NCBI RefSeq assembly: GCF_900112195.1
Contig: NZ_FOKR01000002.1
Span: forward strand, 76,624 to 140,623
From: Butyrivibrio sp. YAB3001
GTDB lineage: Bacteria > Bacillota > Clostridia > Lachnospirales > Lachnospiraceae
Length of the DNA stretch: 64,000 nt
Direction: 5' to 3'
The position numbers and the translations under genes are program-made. The notes beneath the pieces were generated by a model, which worked only from the letters and a program-made list of their open reading frames with translations, ran no database searches and was not told the origin of the DNA. This document shows, piece after piece, positions 9,174 to 18,314 of the stretch (positions are counted from its first letter, which is position 1; every line of letters starts with the position of its first letter).

Positions 9174-9896
9174 ATGTTAAGTGATTACATTTCACCGGGA
9201 AACCGTGTCGAGCTTAAAGCAACCGGTAAGATATGGATGGATGATGATGTCAGGACAAGGCAGATTTATATGAGTAAAGTAATGGACATTACTTCAGATG
9301 ATCGAATTGAAGTATTGATGCCATACGAAAAAGGGAGACTTGTTCTTTTACCTGTAGACGGAGAGTACAATCTGTGTTTTTACAGTAATAAAGGTCTTTA
9401 TCAATGCTTTTCCAGAATTGTAGACCGCTACAGGAGTGACAATATCTATATTCTGGTGCTGGACCTTACAAGCGAACTACAAAAGCTCCAAAGAAGGGAA
9501 TATTACAGATTCAGCTGCGCACTTGAACTTAAATCAAGGCAAAGCTCCAAGGAAGAACTTGAAGCCTATGAGATGAACCGGAAATACCTGGTTGATTCGG
9601 ATGTTTCTCTTCAAAGAAGTGTAGTAGTTGATATAAGCGGCGGAGGACTTAGATTTGTAGCTAATTTTAAGTATGACGAAGGTAGTTTGATCTATTGTTC
9701 ATACAGGCTTCCGGGAAATGCTAACGATAAAGAATATGAAATGATATGTAATGTTCTAAAAGTTAATGAATTGGAAACTAGACCGGGGCTTTTTGAACAT
9801 AGAATACAATATAACTACATTGATGAAAACTCACGAGAAGATATCATTCACTTTATTTTTGAAGAAGAACGAAAAATAAGAAAGAAGCAAACTTAA
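9174..9896 (+). CDS. PilZ-domain cyclic-di-GMP receptor, flagellar brake type
   Basis: 240 residues from the ATG at 9174, which has GGAGAAG nine bases upstream; an ATG at 9156 lacks a binding site. The N-terminal half looks like a YcgR_2 domain. The C-terminal half is a PilZ domain with the c-di-GMP-binding arginine motif RREYYRFSC (RxxxR) and the partner motif DISGGGLRF (DxSxxG). Proteins of this type slow the motor when c-di-GMP is high. Location between flhG and cheB inside the flagellar operon supports that role. Confidence 0.88.
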   Translation: MLSDYISPGNRVELKATGKIWMDDDVRTRQIYMSKVMDITSDDRIEVLMPYEKGRLVLLPVDGEYNLCFYSNKGLYQCFSRIVDRYRSDNIYILVLDLTSELQKLQRREYYRFSCALELKSRQSSKEELEAYEMNRKYLVDSDVSLQRSVVVDISGGGLRFVANFKYDEGSLIYCSYRLPGNANDKEYEMICNVLKVNELETRPGLFEHRIQYNYIDENSREDIIHFIFEEERKIRKKQT

Positions 9897-9898
9897 TT

Positions 9899-10969
9899 AT
9901 GAGAAAAATTTTATTAATTGAAGACTCTGCACTTATGAGAACTGTACTGAGTGATATTATTAACTCAGATTCAAGATTTCAGGTGGTTGACAAAGCAAAA
10001 GATGGTGTTGAAGGTCTTGAGCTTTTAAAAAAGAATACCTACGATGTTGTCGTTCTTGATATAAACATGCCAAGAATGGACGGTATTACGTTGCTCAAGG
10101 AACTTCAAAAAAATAAGATCAAAGCAAAGATCATGTTATGCAGCACTGACACAAAAGAAGGTGCAAAAGTAACCATGGATGCGCTTGATCTTGGCGCGCT
10201 TGATTTTATTCATAAGCCTGACAGAGCATCAGAATGCAGGGGCGATGATTTTGTTAAGCAGTTCATAAATACACTGGCTGCTGTATCGGAATCAAAGGCG
10301 GCTGCGCCTACTCGTTCTTTTTCAATTGATGAAGTCAGGGATAATAAAAAGGTAGTTGATCTTGTCAGTAAATCAGCAAGCAGGATAACAGGAAACAGAA
10401 TTGTTGCGATAGCAAGTTCTACCGGTGGACCAAGAGCTCTTCAATCTGTTATTCCTAAACTGCCTAAGAATATTAAAACGCCAATTGTTCTTGTTCAACA
10501 TATGCCTGAAGGTTTTACCGCTTCTTTGGCTGAACGTCTGGATTCGCTAAGTGAAGTAAAGGTTAAGGAAGCGGCTGAAGGAGATGTGCTTCAAAATGGT
10601 GTTGTTTACATCTCTCGAGGAGGGAAGCACATGCATATTGTTAAAAACGGTGGCCGAAGTTCAATCCATTATGTGGATGGACCAACCAGAGAAGGTGTAA
10701 GGCCATGCGCTAACTTTATGTATGAATCGCTTATGGAGTCTGACTACGATGAGATTTGCTGTGTGGTTCTTACGGGGATGGGAGCCGACGGAACAGAAGG
10801 AATCAAGAATCTTAAGTCAAAGAAAAAAGTATTTGTTATCGGTCAGGAAGAAAGTACCTGTACCGTGTATGGAATGCCCAAAGCAGTTGCAACAGCTGGA
10901 CTTGTTGATCAGGTTGTAAAACTTGAAAACGTTGCCCAGGAAATCATAATGCATGTCGGTGTGAATTGA
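9899..10969 (+). CDS. cheB: CheB, chemoreceptor methylesterase response regulator
   Basis: 356 residues: an N-terminal receiver domain with the phosphoacceptor Asp in VVVLDINMPRMDG, a linker, then the methylesterase domain with the catalytic Ser in ASSTGGPRAL, the His in QHMPEGFTASLAERL, and Asp in GMGADGTEG. When phosphorylated by CheA it removes methyl groups from (or deamidates) chemoreceptors. The start lies two bases after the PilZ gene. All catalytic residues are present. Confidence 0.97.
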   Translation: MRKILLIEDSALMRTVLSDIINSDSRFQVVDKAKDGVEGLELLKKNTYDVVVLDINMPRMDGITLLKELQKNKIKAKIMLCSTDTKEGAKVTMDALDLGALDFIHKPDRASECRGDDFVKQFINTLAAVSESKAAAPTRSFSIDEVRDNKKVVDLVSKSASRITGNRIVAIASSTGGPRALQSVIPKLPKNIKTPIVLVQHMPEGFTASLAERLDSLSEVKVKEAAEGDVLQNGVVYISRGGKHMHIVKNGGRSSIHYVDGPTREGVRPCANFMYESLMESDYDEICCVVLTGMGADGTEGIKNLKSKKKVFVIGQEESTCTVYGMPKAVATAGLVDQVVKLENVAQEIIMHVGVN

Positions 10970-11011
10970 GGGATTTCATTACTTTTTAATTTTTCTTTAA
11001 TTTAAATTTTC

Positions 11012-11039
11012 TAAATTCCTCCATTCGAAAAACCGATAA
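11012..11039 (+). promoter_or_regulatory. candidate sigma-28 promoter upstream of cheA
   Basis: TAAATTCC at 11012 and ACCGATAA at 11032-11039 resemble the FliA/SigD consensus TAAAGTTT-N11-GCCGATAA, with one extra base of spacing. The site lies about 75 bases before the cheA ATG in the only sizeable gap between cheB and cheW. A sigma-A-like GATAAT at 11057-11062 also exists but lacks a good -35. Confidence 0.5.
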
Positions 11040-11113
11040 AACATACAAAAGTATGCGATAATATGACTATGCTTTTGTGAATTTCACTTTTTTCTTATGG
11101 AGGTATATAGGTT

Positions 11114-13234
11114 ATGGATGTTTCCCAGTATCTAAGTGTCTTTCTTGATGAAGCTAAAGAGCATCTTCAGTCACTCAATGACAACATAATGACTCTTGAG
11201 CAGGATCCTGAGAATGAGGATTGTATCAATGAAATATTCAGATCAGCTCATTCCATGAAAGGTATGGCCGGAACCATGGGCTATACAAGAATGCAGAATC
11301 TTACTCATGATATGGAAGATGTTTTCTCTGATGTTCGTGCAGGCAAGATAAAGATCAAATCTGCCGATATCGACGTATTATTACAGTGCCTTGATGCTAT
11401 TCAGGGATATGTTGATAATATCACCGAGAATCAGGACGAGGGTACTGACGAGCATCAGAATATCATAAAATCCCTTGCGGATATCAGAAATGGCGGAGCA
11501 GCACCTTCCGGTGGAGATGCTCCCGCAGCTGCTGCACCTGCTCAGAGTGCTGCTGCAAGTGCTCCTGCTGCAGATGGTCCTGCACCCGGAGCTGATGGTT
11601 CTTCGGATTATAGAGCAATACGCCTTGATCCGTCTGTAAAGTCTACATTAGAGGAAGCCAAATCACAGGGCAAGAAAATATGGGGTGTTACTGTTCATAT
11701 ACAGGAATCCTGTATTTTGAAAGCTGCCAGAGGTTTCCTTGTATTCAAAGGTCTTGAAGATATTGGCGAAATAGCTGTATCTGATCCGAATACTCAGGAT
11801 ATTGAAGATGAAAAATTTGAATTTTCATTCAGCCTTATTTTGATCACTGATGAAGGAAAAGAAAAGGTTGAAGAGATTGTTAAGGCCGTTTCTGAAGTTG
11901 AAGGTTGCGAATGCGGTGAGTTTGATCCAAGCGGCGCTAAGTCTGCGGAAGAAAAGGAAGAGGCACCTGCAGCAAATGCAGCTGCGCCCGCAGCTGCTGT
12001 TCCTGCAACTACAGAGGCTAATAAACCTGCGCCTGCAGCAGCTCAGGGTCAGGCAGCCGGTGGAAAGAAACCGGCAGGAAAACCTGTTGTTAACAGAACA
12101 GTCCGTGTTGATATTGAAAAGCTCGATGTTCTTATGAACCTTGTATCAGAGCTTATCATTGCCAAGAACTCACTTATTTCTGCAGCAAATACATCAGGTG
12201 TAAGTAACGTAACTGAGCAGATTGAATATCTTGAAAGTGTTACCACAAATCTTCATGAATCAGTCATGAAAGTTCGAATGGTGCCTATTGAGAGCGTACT
12301 TCAGAAATTCCCTCGTATGATCCGTGATCTTAACAAGACACTTGGCAAGAAGATGGAACTTACGATGACTGGTGAAGATACTGAAATGGACCGTACCGTT
12401 GTAGATGAGATTGGTGATCCTTTGATGCACCTTATCAGAAACAGTGCTGACCATGGTATTGAGAATGCTGAACTTCGTGCACAGCGCGGTAAGCCTGAAG
12501 TTGGTCAGATATTCCTTCACGCTTTCCAGGATGGTAACAGTGTTGTTATCGAAGTTGGCGATGATGGTAATGGTATTGATGCAGAAGCAGTAAAGAATAA
12601 AGCTATTGAAAAAGGAGTTGTTTCTCCTGATCAGGCTGCAATGCTTACAGAGAAACAGTGCGTTGAGCTTTTGTTCCATCCTGGTTTCTCAACGGCTAAG
12701 CAGGTTTCAGAAATTTCAGGTCGAGGCGTTGGTCTTGATGTTGTTAAATCTAAGGTTGAATCACTTTCCGGTGAAGTAACTGTTAAGACAAAGCTTGGTG
12801 AAGGATCCACATGGGTCATCAGACTTCCTCTTACACTTGCTATTATCCAGGCTCTTATGGTTATCATCGGTCAGGAAAAATATGCTATTCCTCTAGATTC
12901 AATTCAGAGTATTGAGGATGTTTCTCCGGCAGATATTAAGTTTGTAGAAAATAAGGAAGTAATCAATCTTCGTGGAAGTGTTCTTCCTCTTATCAGACTT
13001 AATGACGTGCTTGATACAGATTCAACAAAGTCGCCTGATGAAGATATGGTTGTTGTTATTGCCAGAAAAGGCGATCAGCTTGCAGGTCTTGTTATTGACG
13101 AACTTATGGGCCAGCAGGAAATAGTTATCAAGCCTCTTGGAAAATATACAAATAAGTGCAAGCTCATAAGTGGAGCTACAATCCTTGGAGATGGTGAGAT
13201 AGCACTTATCCTTGATACAAACTCAATTTTCTGA
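11114..13234 (+). CDS. cheA: CheA, chemotaxis histidine kinase
   Basis: 706 residues. Domains in order: P1 HPt with the phosphorylated His in AHSMKGMAG (about residue 48), an Ala/Pro linker, a P2-like domain (about residues 170-265), a second Ala/Pro linker, P3 dimerisation helices, the P4 ATPase (NSADHGIE, GDDGNGID, GRGVGLDVV), and a CheW-like P5 at the C-terminus. CheA passes phosphate to CheY and CheB. A strong GGAGG ribosome binding site precedes the ATG. A sigma-28-like promoter just upstream suggests a boost of cheA-cheD expression after hook completion. Confidence 0.98.
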   Translation: MDVSQYLSVFLDEAKEHLQSLNDNIMTLEQDPENEDCINEIFRSAHSMKGMAGTMGYTRMQNLTHDMEDVFSDVRAGKIKIKSADIDVLLQCLDAIQGYVDNITENQDEGTDEHQNIIKSLADIRNGGAAPSGGDAPAAAAPAQSAAASAPAADGPAPGADGSSDYRAIRLDPSVKSTLEEAKSQGKKIWGVTVHIQESCILKAARGFLVFKGLEDIGEIAVSDPNTQDIEDEKFEFSFSLILITDEGKEKVEEIVKAVSEVEGCECGEFDPSGAKSAEEKEEAPAANAAAPAAAVPATTEANKPAPAAAQGQAAGGKKPAGKPVVNRTVRVDIEKLDVLMNLVSELIIAKNSLISAANTSGVSNVTEQIEYLESVTTNLHESVMKVRMVPIESVLQKFPRMIRDLNKTLGKKMELTMTGEDTEMDRTVVDEIGDPLMHLIRNSADHGIENAELRAQRGKPEVGQIFLHAFQDGNSVVIEVGDDGNGIDAEAVKNKAIEKGVVSPDQAAMLTEKQCVELLFHPGFSTAKQVSEISGRGVGLDVVKSKVESLSGEVTVKTKLGEGSTWVIRLPLTLAIIQALMVIIGQEKYAIPLDSIQSIEDVSPADIKFVENKEVINLRGSVLPLIRLNDVLDTDSTKSPDEDMVVVIARKGDQLAGLVIDELMGQQEIVIKPLGKYTNKCKLISGATILGDGEIALILDTNSIF

Positions 13235-13274
13235 TCATAGTCACTGATTTCTAGTAGAAAGGAAGAAAAGCGAT

Positions 13275-13769
13275 ATGAATGAACTTAGAGATAACGCTGA
13301 TGTAGGAGAACTTATCCAATACATTGTTATAAAAATCGACGATGAACAGTATGGCATAAACATCAAATTTATAGATAATATCGTTAGGATGCAGCAGATC
13401 ACGCGTGTTCCTAAGGTAGATGATTATCTTAAAGGGGTAATCAATATCCGTGGTGAGATTGTTCCTGTTATGAGCGTAAGAATGAAAATGGGACTTTCTG
13501 AGGATGTCATTACCAATAAATCAAGAATAATTATTCTTAAAACTGAGAGTGGGGATCTGGTTGGAATTATCGTAGATCAGGTAAATCAGGTACTTACACT
13601 TGATGCAAATAACGTTGAAAAAATGCGTTATGATGATAAAAAAGGTAAAACAAATGCAACATTTGTAAGTGGCGTAGGTCATTATGATGGCGGTCTTGTT
13701 TCAATTCTAGATCTGGAAGCAGTTGTAGCAGAGAAGGATGTAAAAGAAAAGGCATCTAATGCCAGCTGA
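13275..13769 (+). CDS. cheW: CheW, chemotaxis coupling protein
   Basis: 164 residues, a single CheW domain (VIKIDDEQYGINIKFIDNIV; VPKVDDYLKGVINIRGEIVPV). It bridges CheA and chemoreceptors. A short acidic N-terminus and a Lys/Glu tail flank the domain. It lies between cheA and cheC with short gaps and its own ribosome binding site. Confidence 0.96.
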   Translation: MNELRDNADVGELIQYIVIKIDDEQYGINIKFIDNIVRMQQITRVPKVDDYLKGVINIRGEIVPVMSVRMKMGLSEDVITNKSRIIILKTESGDLVGIIVDQVNQVLTLDANNVEKMRYDDKKGKTNATFVSGVGHYDGGLVSILDLEAVVAEKDVKEKASNAS

Positions 13770-13783
13770 TCGGAGGAATATAA

Positions 13784-14416
13784 ATGGGTGATATGAGTTT
13801 AGACAATTTGTCCAGCCAGTATTTCGACGTATTGAAAGAGCTGGGCAACATTGGAGCGGGAAATGCAACAACTGCACTGGCTCAGATGATCGGAACCAAG
13901 GTTGATATGTCGGTTCCGCAGGTAAGACTTCTTGATTTTAAAGATGTTGGCGACATGATGGGCGGAGCAGAACAGATAATGGCTGGTATTTATCTTGCTG
14001 TTGAAGGAGATATCGACGGAAGTATTATGTTCCTTCTTAACAAGACAGCAGCAAGACACCTTGTTGATAAACTGATGGGAACCGGACATAAACCGGATGA
14101 GGCAGATTTTGACGAGGTTGAGTTATCTGCACTTAAAGAGGTCGGAAATATCATCACAGGTTCTTACCTCAATTCATTATCAATGATGACTAATCTTAAG
14201 CTTGTTCCGTCAATTCCATTTGTTGCAATTGACATGGCTGGTGCTATTTTAAGCGTTCCGGCAATACAGTTTGGAATGATGGGCGATAAGATTCTTCTAA
14301 TCGAAACACAGTTCTTTGATGAACTTAAACTTAGTGGATATTTTATTTTGCTACCTGATGTAGATGGTTATAGTAAGATTCTTTCTTCACTTGGAATGGG
14401 AGATATTACAATTTAA
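13784..14416 (+). CDS. cheC: CheC, CheY-P phosphatase
   Basis: 210 residues with the two CheC active-site motifs, ELGNIGAGNATTALAQ and EVGNIITGSYLNSLSMM (each E-x2-N). CheC dephosphorylates CheY-P and binds CheD, whose gene follows directly. Length matches the stand-alone CheC family rather than FliY. Together with FliY this gives the cell two phosphatases of the same fold. Confidence 0.96.
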   Translation: MGDMSLDNLSSQYFDVLKELGNIGAGNATTALAQMIGTKVDMSVPQVRLLDFKDVGDMMGGAEQIMAGIYLAVEGDIDGSIMFLLNKTAARHLVDKLMGTGHKPDEADFDEVELSALKEVGNIITGSYLNSLSMMTNLKLVPSIPFVAIDMAGAILSVPAIQFGMMGDKILLIETQFFDELKLSGYFILLPDVDGYSKILSSLGMGDITI

Positions 14417-14431
14417 GCGAAGGGGCGACAT

Positions 14432-14917
14432 ATGAGTCAAATTATAAAGGTTGGTATGGCTGATCTGAATATTTGTGTTAGCCCCGATGGCATTACTACG
14501 CTGGGACTTGGGTCCTGCGTTGGTATTGCTGTGCGCGATCCTGTGACTAAAATTGGTGGATTGGCACATATAATGCTGCCGGATTCTACCGAGATTAAGA
14601 ACAATTCCAACATACCAAAGTTCGCAGATACAGGAATTGAAGAGCTGATAAAACAAATTGTTGCAAAAGGTGCCAGCAGGTCAAGGCTTGTTGCAAAAAT
14701 TGCCGGTGGTGCCCAGATGTTTGCTTTTCAGTCGAATAATGCGACCATGCGTGTTGGTGACAGAAATGTTCAGGCAACACTAAAAAAGCTAAAAGAAATG
14801 AACATTCCTGTTCTTGCACAGGACACGGGTAATTCGTATGGTAGAACGGTCATATTTTATCCAGAAAATGGTAATTTCGTGATTAGGGCTGTTGGAAAGC
14901 CTGAGAAAATTATATGA
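14432..14917 (+). CDS. cheD: CheD, chemoreceptor glutamine deamidase
   Basis: 161 residues with the catalytic Cys in GLGSCVGIAVRD and the His in GLAHIMLPDS, plus the GGAQMFAF motif. CheD deamidates receptor glutamines and is sequestered by CheC, which stimulates it. The stop overlaps the next ATG by four bases (ATGA). Confidence 0.96.
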   Translation: MSQIIKVGMADLNICVSPDGITTLGLGSCVGIAVRDPVTKIGGLAHIMLPDSTEIKNNSNIPKFADTGIEELIKQIVAKGASRSRLVAKIAGGAQMFAFQSNNATMRVGDRNVQATLKKLKEMNIPVLAQDTGNSYGRTVIFYPENGNFVIRAVGKPEKII

Positions 14918-15258
14918 ATACTGAAAATGAAGAACTGAAAAAATGGAATACTAAGCTGATCACACCACTGATAGTGCTTTTTAGTACTTCGATCATTGCC
15001 ATATTTGCGTACTTTAAACATTATCCAGTGGGGGATTGGTTTGTTATCGTTTTTGCATCAATTGTCATTTTTTTGATACTTGGTCTTATTATCGAAAAGA
15101 TGATAAGTCGTTTTGTTGATATTAATTATGAGAAAGCAATAGCTGAGAAGGAAGAAGCTAAGCGCATCGAAATGCAGGCAAGAGCAGCGATGGAAGCAGA
15201 GAGTGGGGATAGCCTTGGTGTTATTCAGGATGATGAAGCAAATTCCCGTCTATTCTAA
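14914..15258 (+). CDS. small two-helix membrane protein of unknown function in the che operon
   Basis: 114 residues: a short polar start, two hydrophobic segments (about residues 16-33 and 42-62), then a charged helical tail with a Glu/Ala/Lys-rich stretch. I do not recognise the family. It starts inside the cheD stop codon (four-base overlap) and precedes the sigma-28 gene, so it is almost certainly translated with the chemotaxis proteins. In Bacillus a small membrane protein, SwrB, sits just after sigD; this could be an analogue, but the position differs and sequence similarity is not evident by eye. Confidence 0.75.
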   Translation: MNTENEELKKWNTKLITPLIVLFSTSIIAIFAYFKHYPVGDWFVIVFASIVIFLILGLIIEKMISRFVDINYEKAIAEKEEAKRIEMQARAAMEAESGDSLGVIQDDEANSRLF

Positions 15259-15354
15259 ATGGTTTTATCTCGTTTTTGTTTTTTCATAGGATGCTATTAT
15301 CGGTTTTATGGGACTGATTGTAGCAAAAAATAATGACGGTATGGGGATGTAGTC

Positions 15355-16128
15355 ATGGATGAAGCAGCAAGAAATAAATTATGGGACGAATATTATAGTA
15401 CTAAAGCAGCTGATCTAAGAGAAAAGCTGATACTTGAGTATGCGCCGCTGGTTAAGCTTGTTGCCGGCAGACTTAGCATGTATCTAGGCTTTAATGTGGA
15501 ATATGATGATCTTGTTGGATATGGGATTTTTGGCCTTATAGATGCTATTGATAAATTCGATCTCATGAAGGATGTTAAGTTTGAAACTTACGCCAGCCTT
15601 CGAATAAGGGGTGCTATCCTTGATCAGATAAGAAAAATGGACTGGATACCCAGAACTATAAGGCAGAGGCAGAAAAAAATCGAAACGGCCATCCGCGAAA
15701 TAGAAAGAGATTCAGGGCATGTGGCAACAGATGCTGAGATTGCAGCCAAGATGGATATTACAGAAGATGAGTATCAGAACTGGCAAAATCAGATGAAGGT
15801 CACAGGTGTTGTGTCTCTTAACGAGTTCATGGATCAGGGAGCAGATATTCCTGAGGATGTAAATAACAGGAATGCCGGATTTATCAAGCCTGAAGAGGCA
15901 GTTGAGAAAGAAGAACTCAAAAAGATGCTTGCTGAATCACTTGAACTTCTTACTGAGAAAGAGAAAAAGGTCATTTTGCTCTATTATTATGAAGAACTGA
16001 ATCTTAAAGAAATAAGTGAGGTTTTGGAGGTGTCGGAATCACGTATATCTCAGCTTCACACAAAAGCGCTCCAGAAAATGCGTGACAAGCTTGGGACATA
16101 TTTAGGAATAGTTACTAATACAAGATAA
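15355..16128 (+). CDS. fliA: FliA/SigD, RNA polymerase sigma-28 factor
   Basis: 257 residues. Region 2 (VEYDDLVGYGIFGLIDAIDKF, then FETYASLRIRGAILDQIRKMDW), region 3 (RTIRQRQKKIETAIREIE) and region 4 helix-turn-helix (LNLKEISEVLEVSESRISQL) are all present and match the flagellar sigma-28 group. It directs late flagellar and chemotaxis promoters, possibly including the site before cheA. About 96 bases separate it from the preceding gene, with no strong promoter seen there. Confidence 0.96.
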   Translation: MDEAARNKLWDEYYSTKAADLREKLILEYAPLVKLVAGRLSMYLGFNVEYDDLVGYGIFGLIDAIDKFDLMKDVKFETYASLRIRGAILDQIRKMDWIPRTIRQRQKKIETAIREIERDSGHVATDAEIAAKMDITEDEYQNWQNQMKVTGVVSLNEFMDQGADIPEDVNNRNAGFIKPEEAVEKEELKKMLAESLELLTEKEKKVILLYYYEELNLKEISEVLEVSESRISQLHTKALQKMRDKLGTYLGIVTNTR

Positions 16129-16141
16129 TCGAGGAAATGTT

Positions 16142-17719
16142 ATGGATGGATATTTTCAGCTGGTAATAACTGATAAGGGTACAGGAATAAAATTTTTCAA
16201 ACCTTTAGATGGTGGCGCGCCAATTGATGTCACCATGATAATGGACTATCTTGATGATAAAAAAATCCAATATGATGTTGTTAAGTTGAAAGAAGCACTT
16301 TTGAATCACGTTGATGACCTGTTTATGATCACTGAAGCAAAGGTGTTGCCGGAGCGTGAATGCGCCATAATTAATATTGCCAAGGATAGGATGAGCGCTA
16401 CAGTTGTTTTTTATCCTCCGACAGAGGGCGCTGAATTAATGACAGAAAAAGAATTTCTTGGCACTCTTGATTATCAAAAAATTAAGTATGGCATAAAAAA
16501 AGACGATATCCATAGCTTTTTTGAACATAGAACCTATTGCAAAAGGATTCTAATTGCTGAGGGTAAAGCTGTAAAACAGGGTGTAAATGCCAGCGTTGAA
16601 TATCATTTTACAGTCAATAATCGTCCAAAACCTGCACTTAGAGATGATGGAAGCGTTGACTATTTTAACCTTAATCTTATCAATAATGTAAAAGAAGGCG
16701 ATCTTCTTGCAACCTTGCATCCTGAAATTCCGGGTGAACCAGGTATAAATATTCACGGTGAAAATATAAGACCTGCTTCTGTAAAGCCAGCGCATATTAA
16801 ATATGGTAAAAATACTCAGTTATCTGACGATAAGCTTACTCTTACTGCCACCAAAGCAGGTCATGTTACTATCAAAGAAGAAAAAGTAACGGTTTCAGAT
16901 GTTCTTGTCCTTGAGAATGTGGATCTTGCAACTGGAAATATTGACTGTGAAGGAAGCGTTGAGGTTAAGGGTATAGTTGCCTCTAACTTTAGTGTTAAAG
17001 CCGGTGGAAACATAGTTGTTAAAGGAATAGTAGAAGATGCAACTCTTATTTCCGGAGCGGATGTTATTCTTGAACGCGGGGTCAAGGCAGGCGGCAATAT
17101 AAGCGCAGATGGAAATATAGTTGTTAAGTTCGTTGAAAATGCAACTCTTGCAGCTAAAGGCGGAATTACAAGCGAATGTATCCTTCATTCCACTGTTACA
17201 TCCGGCACAGAGATAAATGTTACAGGTAAAAAAGGCTTTATTGCAGGCGGAAAAGTATGTGCTGCCGATAAGATTCAGGCAAAGGTTCTCGGTTCTGAAA
17301 TGGGAGCAAATACTATTATAGAAGTAGGTGCAGATCCGCAGATTAAGATTAGACTAAAAGAGTTGCAGAAAGAAATGGCAGAATCTCAGAAGAAGATTGA
17401 AGGAATAAAGCCTACAGTCGAAGGATTTTCGAAGATGATAAAGGCCGGAGCAAAGCTCACTCCTGATCAGATAGCAAATGTTCAAAAGCTCATAGCTCTT
17501 AACAAAACACTTACCGAGCAGGTACAGAAGGATTCTGAAGAATATACAAATCTGATGGAGAAACTGGCTGAACAAAAAGATGCGGAAGTTATTGTTGAAG
17601 GAACTGCTTATCCTGGAACGACAGTAAATATAGGTGAACTTTCAATGATAGTTAAAAAGCCGGTACAGTATAGCCGCTTTGTCGTTAAGGACGGTGATGT
17701 AAGACTTGCACCAATCTAA
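16142..17719 (+). CDS. FapA-family (DUF342) polymer-binding-like protein
   Basis: 525 residues. The middle part is a right-handed beta-helix built from repeats such as VEVKGIVASNFSVKAGGNIVVKG, ending in the IKPTVEGFSKMIKAGAKL coiled-coil region and a final beta segment. This matches the FapA/DUF342 family, which often follows sigma-28 genes in clostridial flagellar operons. The biochemical role is not established; a link to surface or flagellar assembly is inference from context. The ATG follows the sigma gene by 13 bases. Confidence 0.85.
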   Translation: MDGYFQLVITDKGTGIKFFKPLDGGAPIDVTMIMDYLDDKKIQYDVVKLKEALLNHVDDLFMITEAKVLPERECAIINIAKDRMSATVVFYPPTEGAELMTEKEFLGTLDYQKIKYGIKKDDIHSFFEHRTYCKRILIAEGKAVKQGVNASVEYHFTVNNRPKPALRDDGSVDYFNLNLINNVKEGDLLATLHPEIPGEPGINIHGENIRPASVKPAHIKYGKNTQLSDDKLTLTATKAGHVTIKEEKVTVSDVLVLENVDLATGNIDCEGSVEVKGIVASNFSVKAGGNIVVKGIVEDATLISGADVILERGVKAGGNISADGNIVVKFVENATLAAKGGITSECILHSTVTSGTEINVTGKKGFIAGGKVCAADKIQAKVLGSEMGANTIIEVGADPQIKIRLKELQKEMAESQKKIEGIKPTVEGFSKMIKAGAKLTPDQIANVQKLIALNKTLTEQVQKDSEEYTNLMEKLAEQKDAEVIVEGTAYPGTTVNIGELSMIVKKPVQYSRFVVKDGDVRLAPI

Positions 17720-17805
17720 AATATTTTTTATATAAAGCTAAAGAAAACTTCACTTGTTTTCGATAATAATATTATAAATATATTCTTAAATATCTGTAAT
17801 ATTAT

Positions 17806-17835
17806 TTGTTGAGAAAAGCTAATTCATGGTACAAT
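17806..17835 (+). promoter_or_regulatory. candidate sigma-A promoter, extended -10
   Basis: TTGTTG at 17806-17811 and TACAAT at 17830-17835, spaced by 18 bases, with TGG just before the -10. It lies 22 bases before the ATG at 17857, after a 136-base gap that follows the FapA-like gene. The -10 overlaps a perfect inverted repeat. Confidence 0.6.
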
Positions 17836-17841
17836 TAGCTT
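17816..17841. repeat. 9-bp inverted repeat overlapping a promoter
   Basis: AAGCTAATT (17816-17824) and AATTAGCTT (17833-17841) are perfect inverted arms around an eight-base centre. The right arm covers the -10 of the candidate promoter. This is a typical operator position; no regulator can be named. No T-run follows, so it is not a terminator. Confidence 0.65.
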
Positions 17842-17856
17842 GGAAGGAGGTCTACC

Positions 17857-18249
17857 ATGTCAATTAACAGGATTGATTTTGGCGTGATGGCTGCATCAAG
17901 TGAAGTGGGGAATATAAAGGCGGCTGAAGAAGCAAGGCCTTTAATGGATCAACGTAATTTTCAAACACAGTTTAATCAGGAAGTTGATAATAAACGAAGT
18001 CAGATTACTTCCAAGGACGATGTAGGTCAGGGGGAACTGCATTCAGATGCCAAGGAAAAAGGAAGTAATGAATATTTCGGTGATGGAGGTCGCAACAGAA
18101 AAGGCTCTAAGGGCAATGACAGTAAAAATACTTTACTTGAAAAACAGTTGTCAGTAGAAAAGATGGAAAAGCTTGCAGGACACGTCCTTGATAAGAACGG
18201 AAAACCTGTTGATTTTAGCATTTCATCCGGCTTTGATCTAAAGATATAA
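17857..18249 (+). CDS. unknown small protein of the flagellar locus
   Basis: 130 residues, polar and probably unstructured in the middle (Gly/Asn/Lys-rich). The N-terminus MSINRIDFGVMAASSEVGNI and the C-terminal VLDKNGKPVDFSISSGFDLKI look like the conserved parts. It has no membrane segment or signal peptide. I recall similar short proteins of unknown role in flagellar loci of Lachnospiraceae but cannot name the family. A very good ribosome binding site (GGAAGGAGG) precedes the ATG, and it has its own promoter with a palindrome. Confidence 0.75.
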   Translation: MSINRIDFGVMAASSEVGNIKAAEEARPLMDQRNFQTQFNQEVDNKRSQITSKDDVGQGELHSDAKEKGSNEYFGDGGRNRKGSKGNDSKNTLLEKQLSVEKMEKLAGHVLDKNGKPVDFSISSGFDLKI

Positions 18250-18251
18250 GT

Positions 18252-18280
18252 TTGTAGAATTAACGAAATTATTGTATAAT
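18252..18280 (+). promoter_or_regulatory. candidate sigma-A promoter
   Basis: TTGTAG at 18252-18257 and TATAAT at 18275-18280 with a 17-base spacer. It lies just after the preceding stop and 34 bases before the next ATG. Confidence 0.6.
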
Positions 18281-18314
18281 TATGTATTGAATATTATAGG
18301 GGATTTGGGCGGAG

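Noticed and set aside
15259..15354. Promoter before the sigma-28 gene
   Set aside because: TATTAT at 15295 has no suitable -35; the gene is likely read from upstream.
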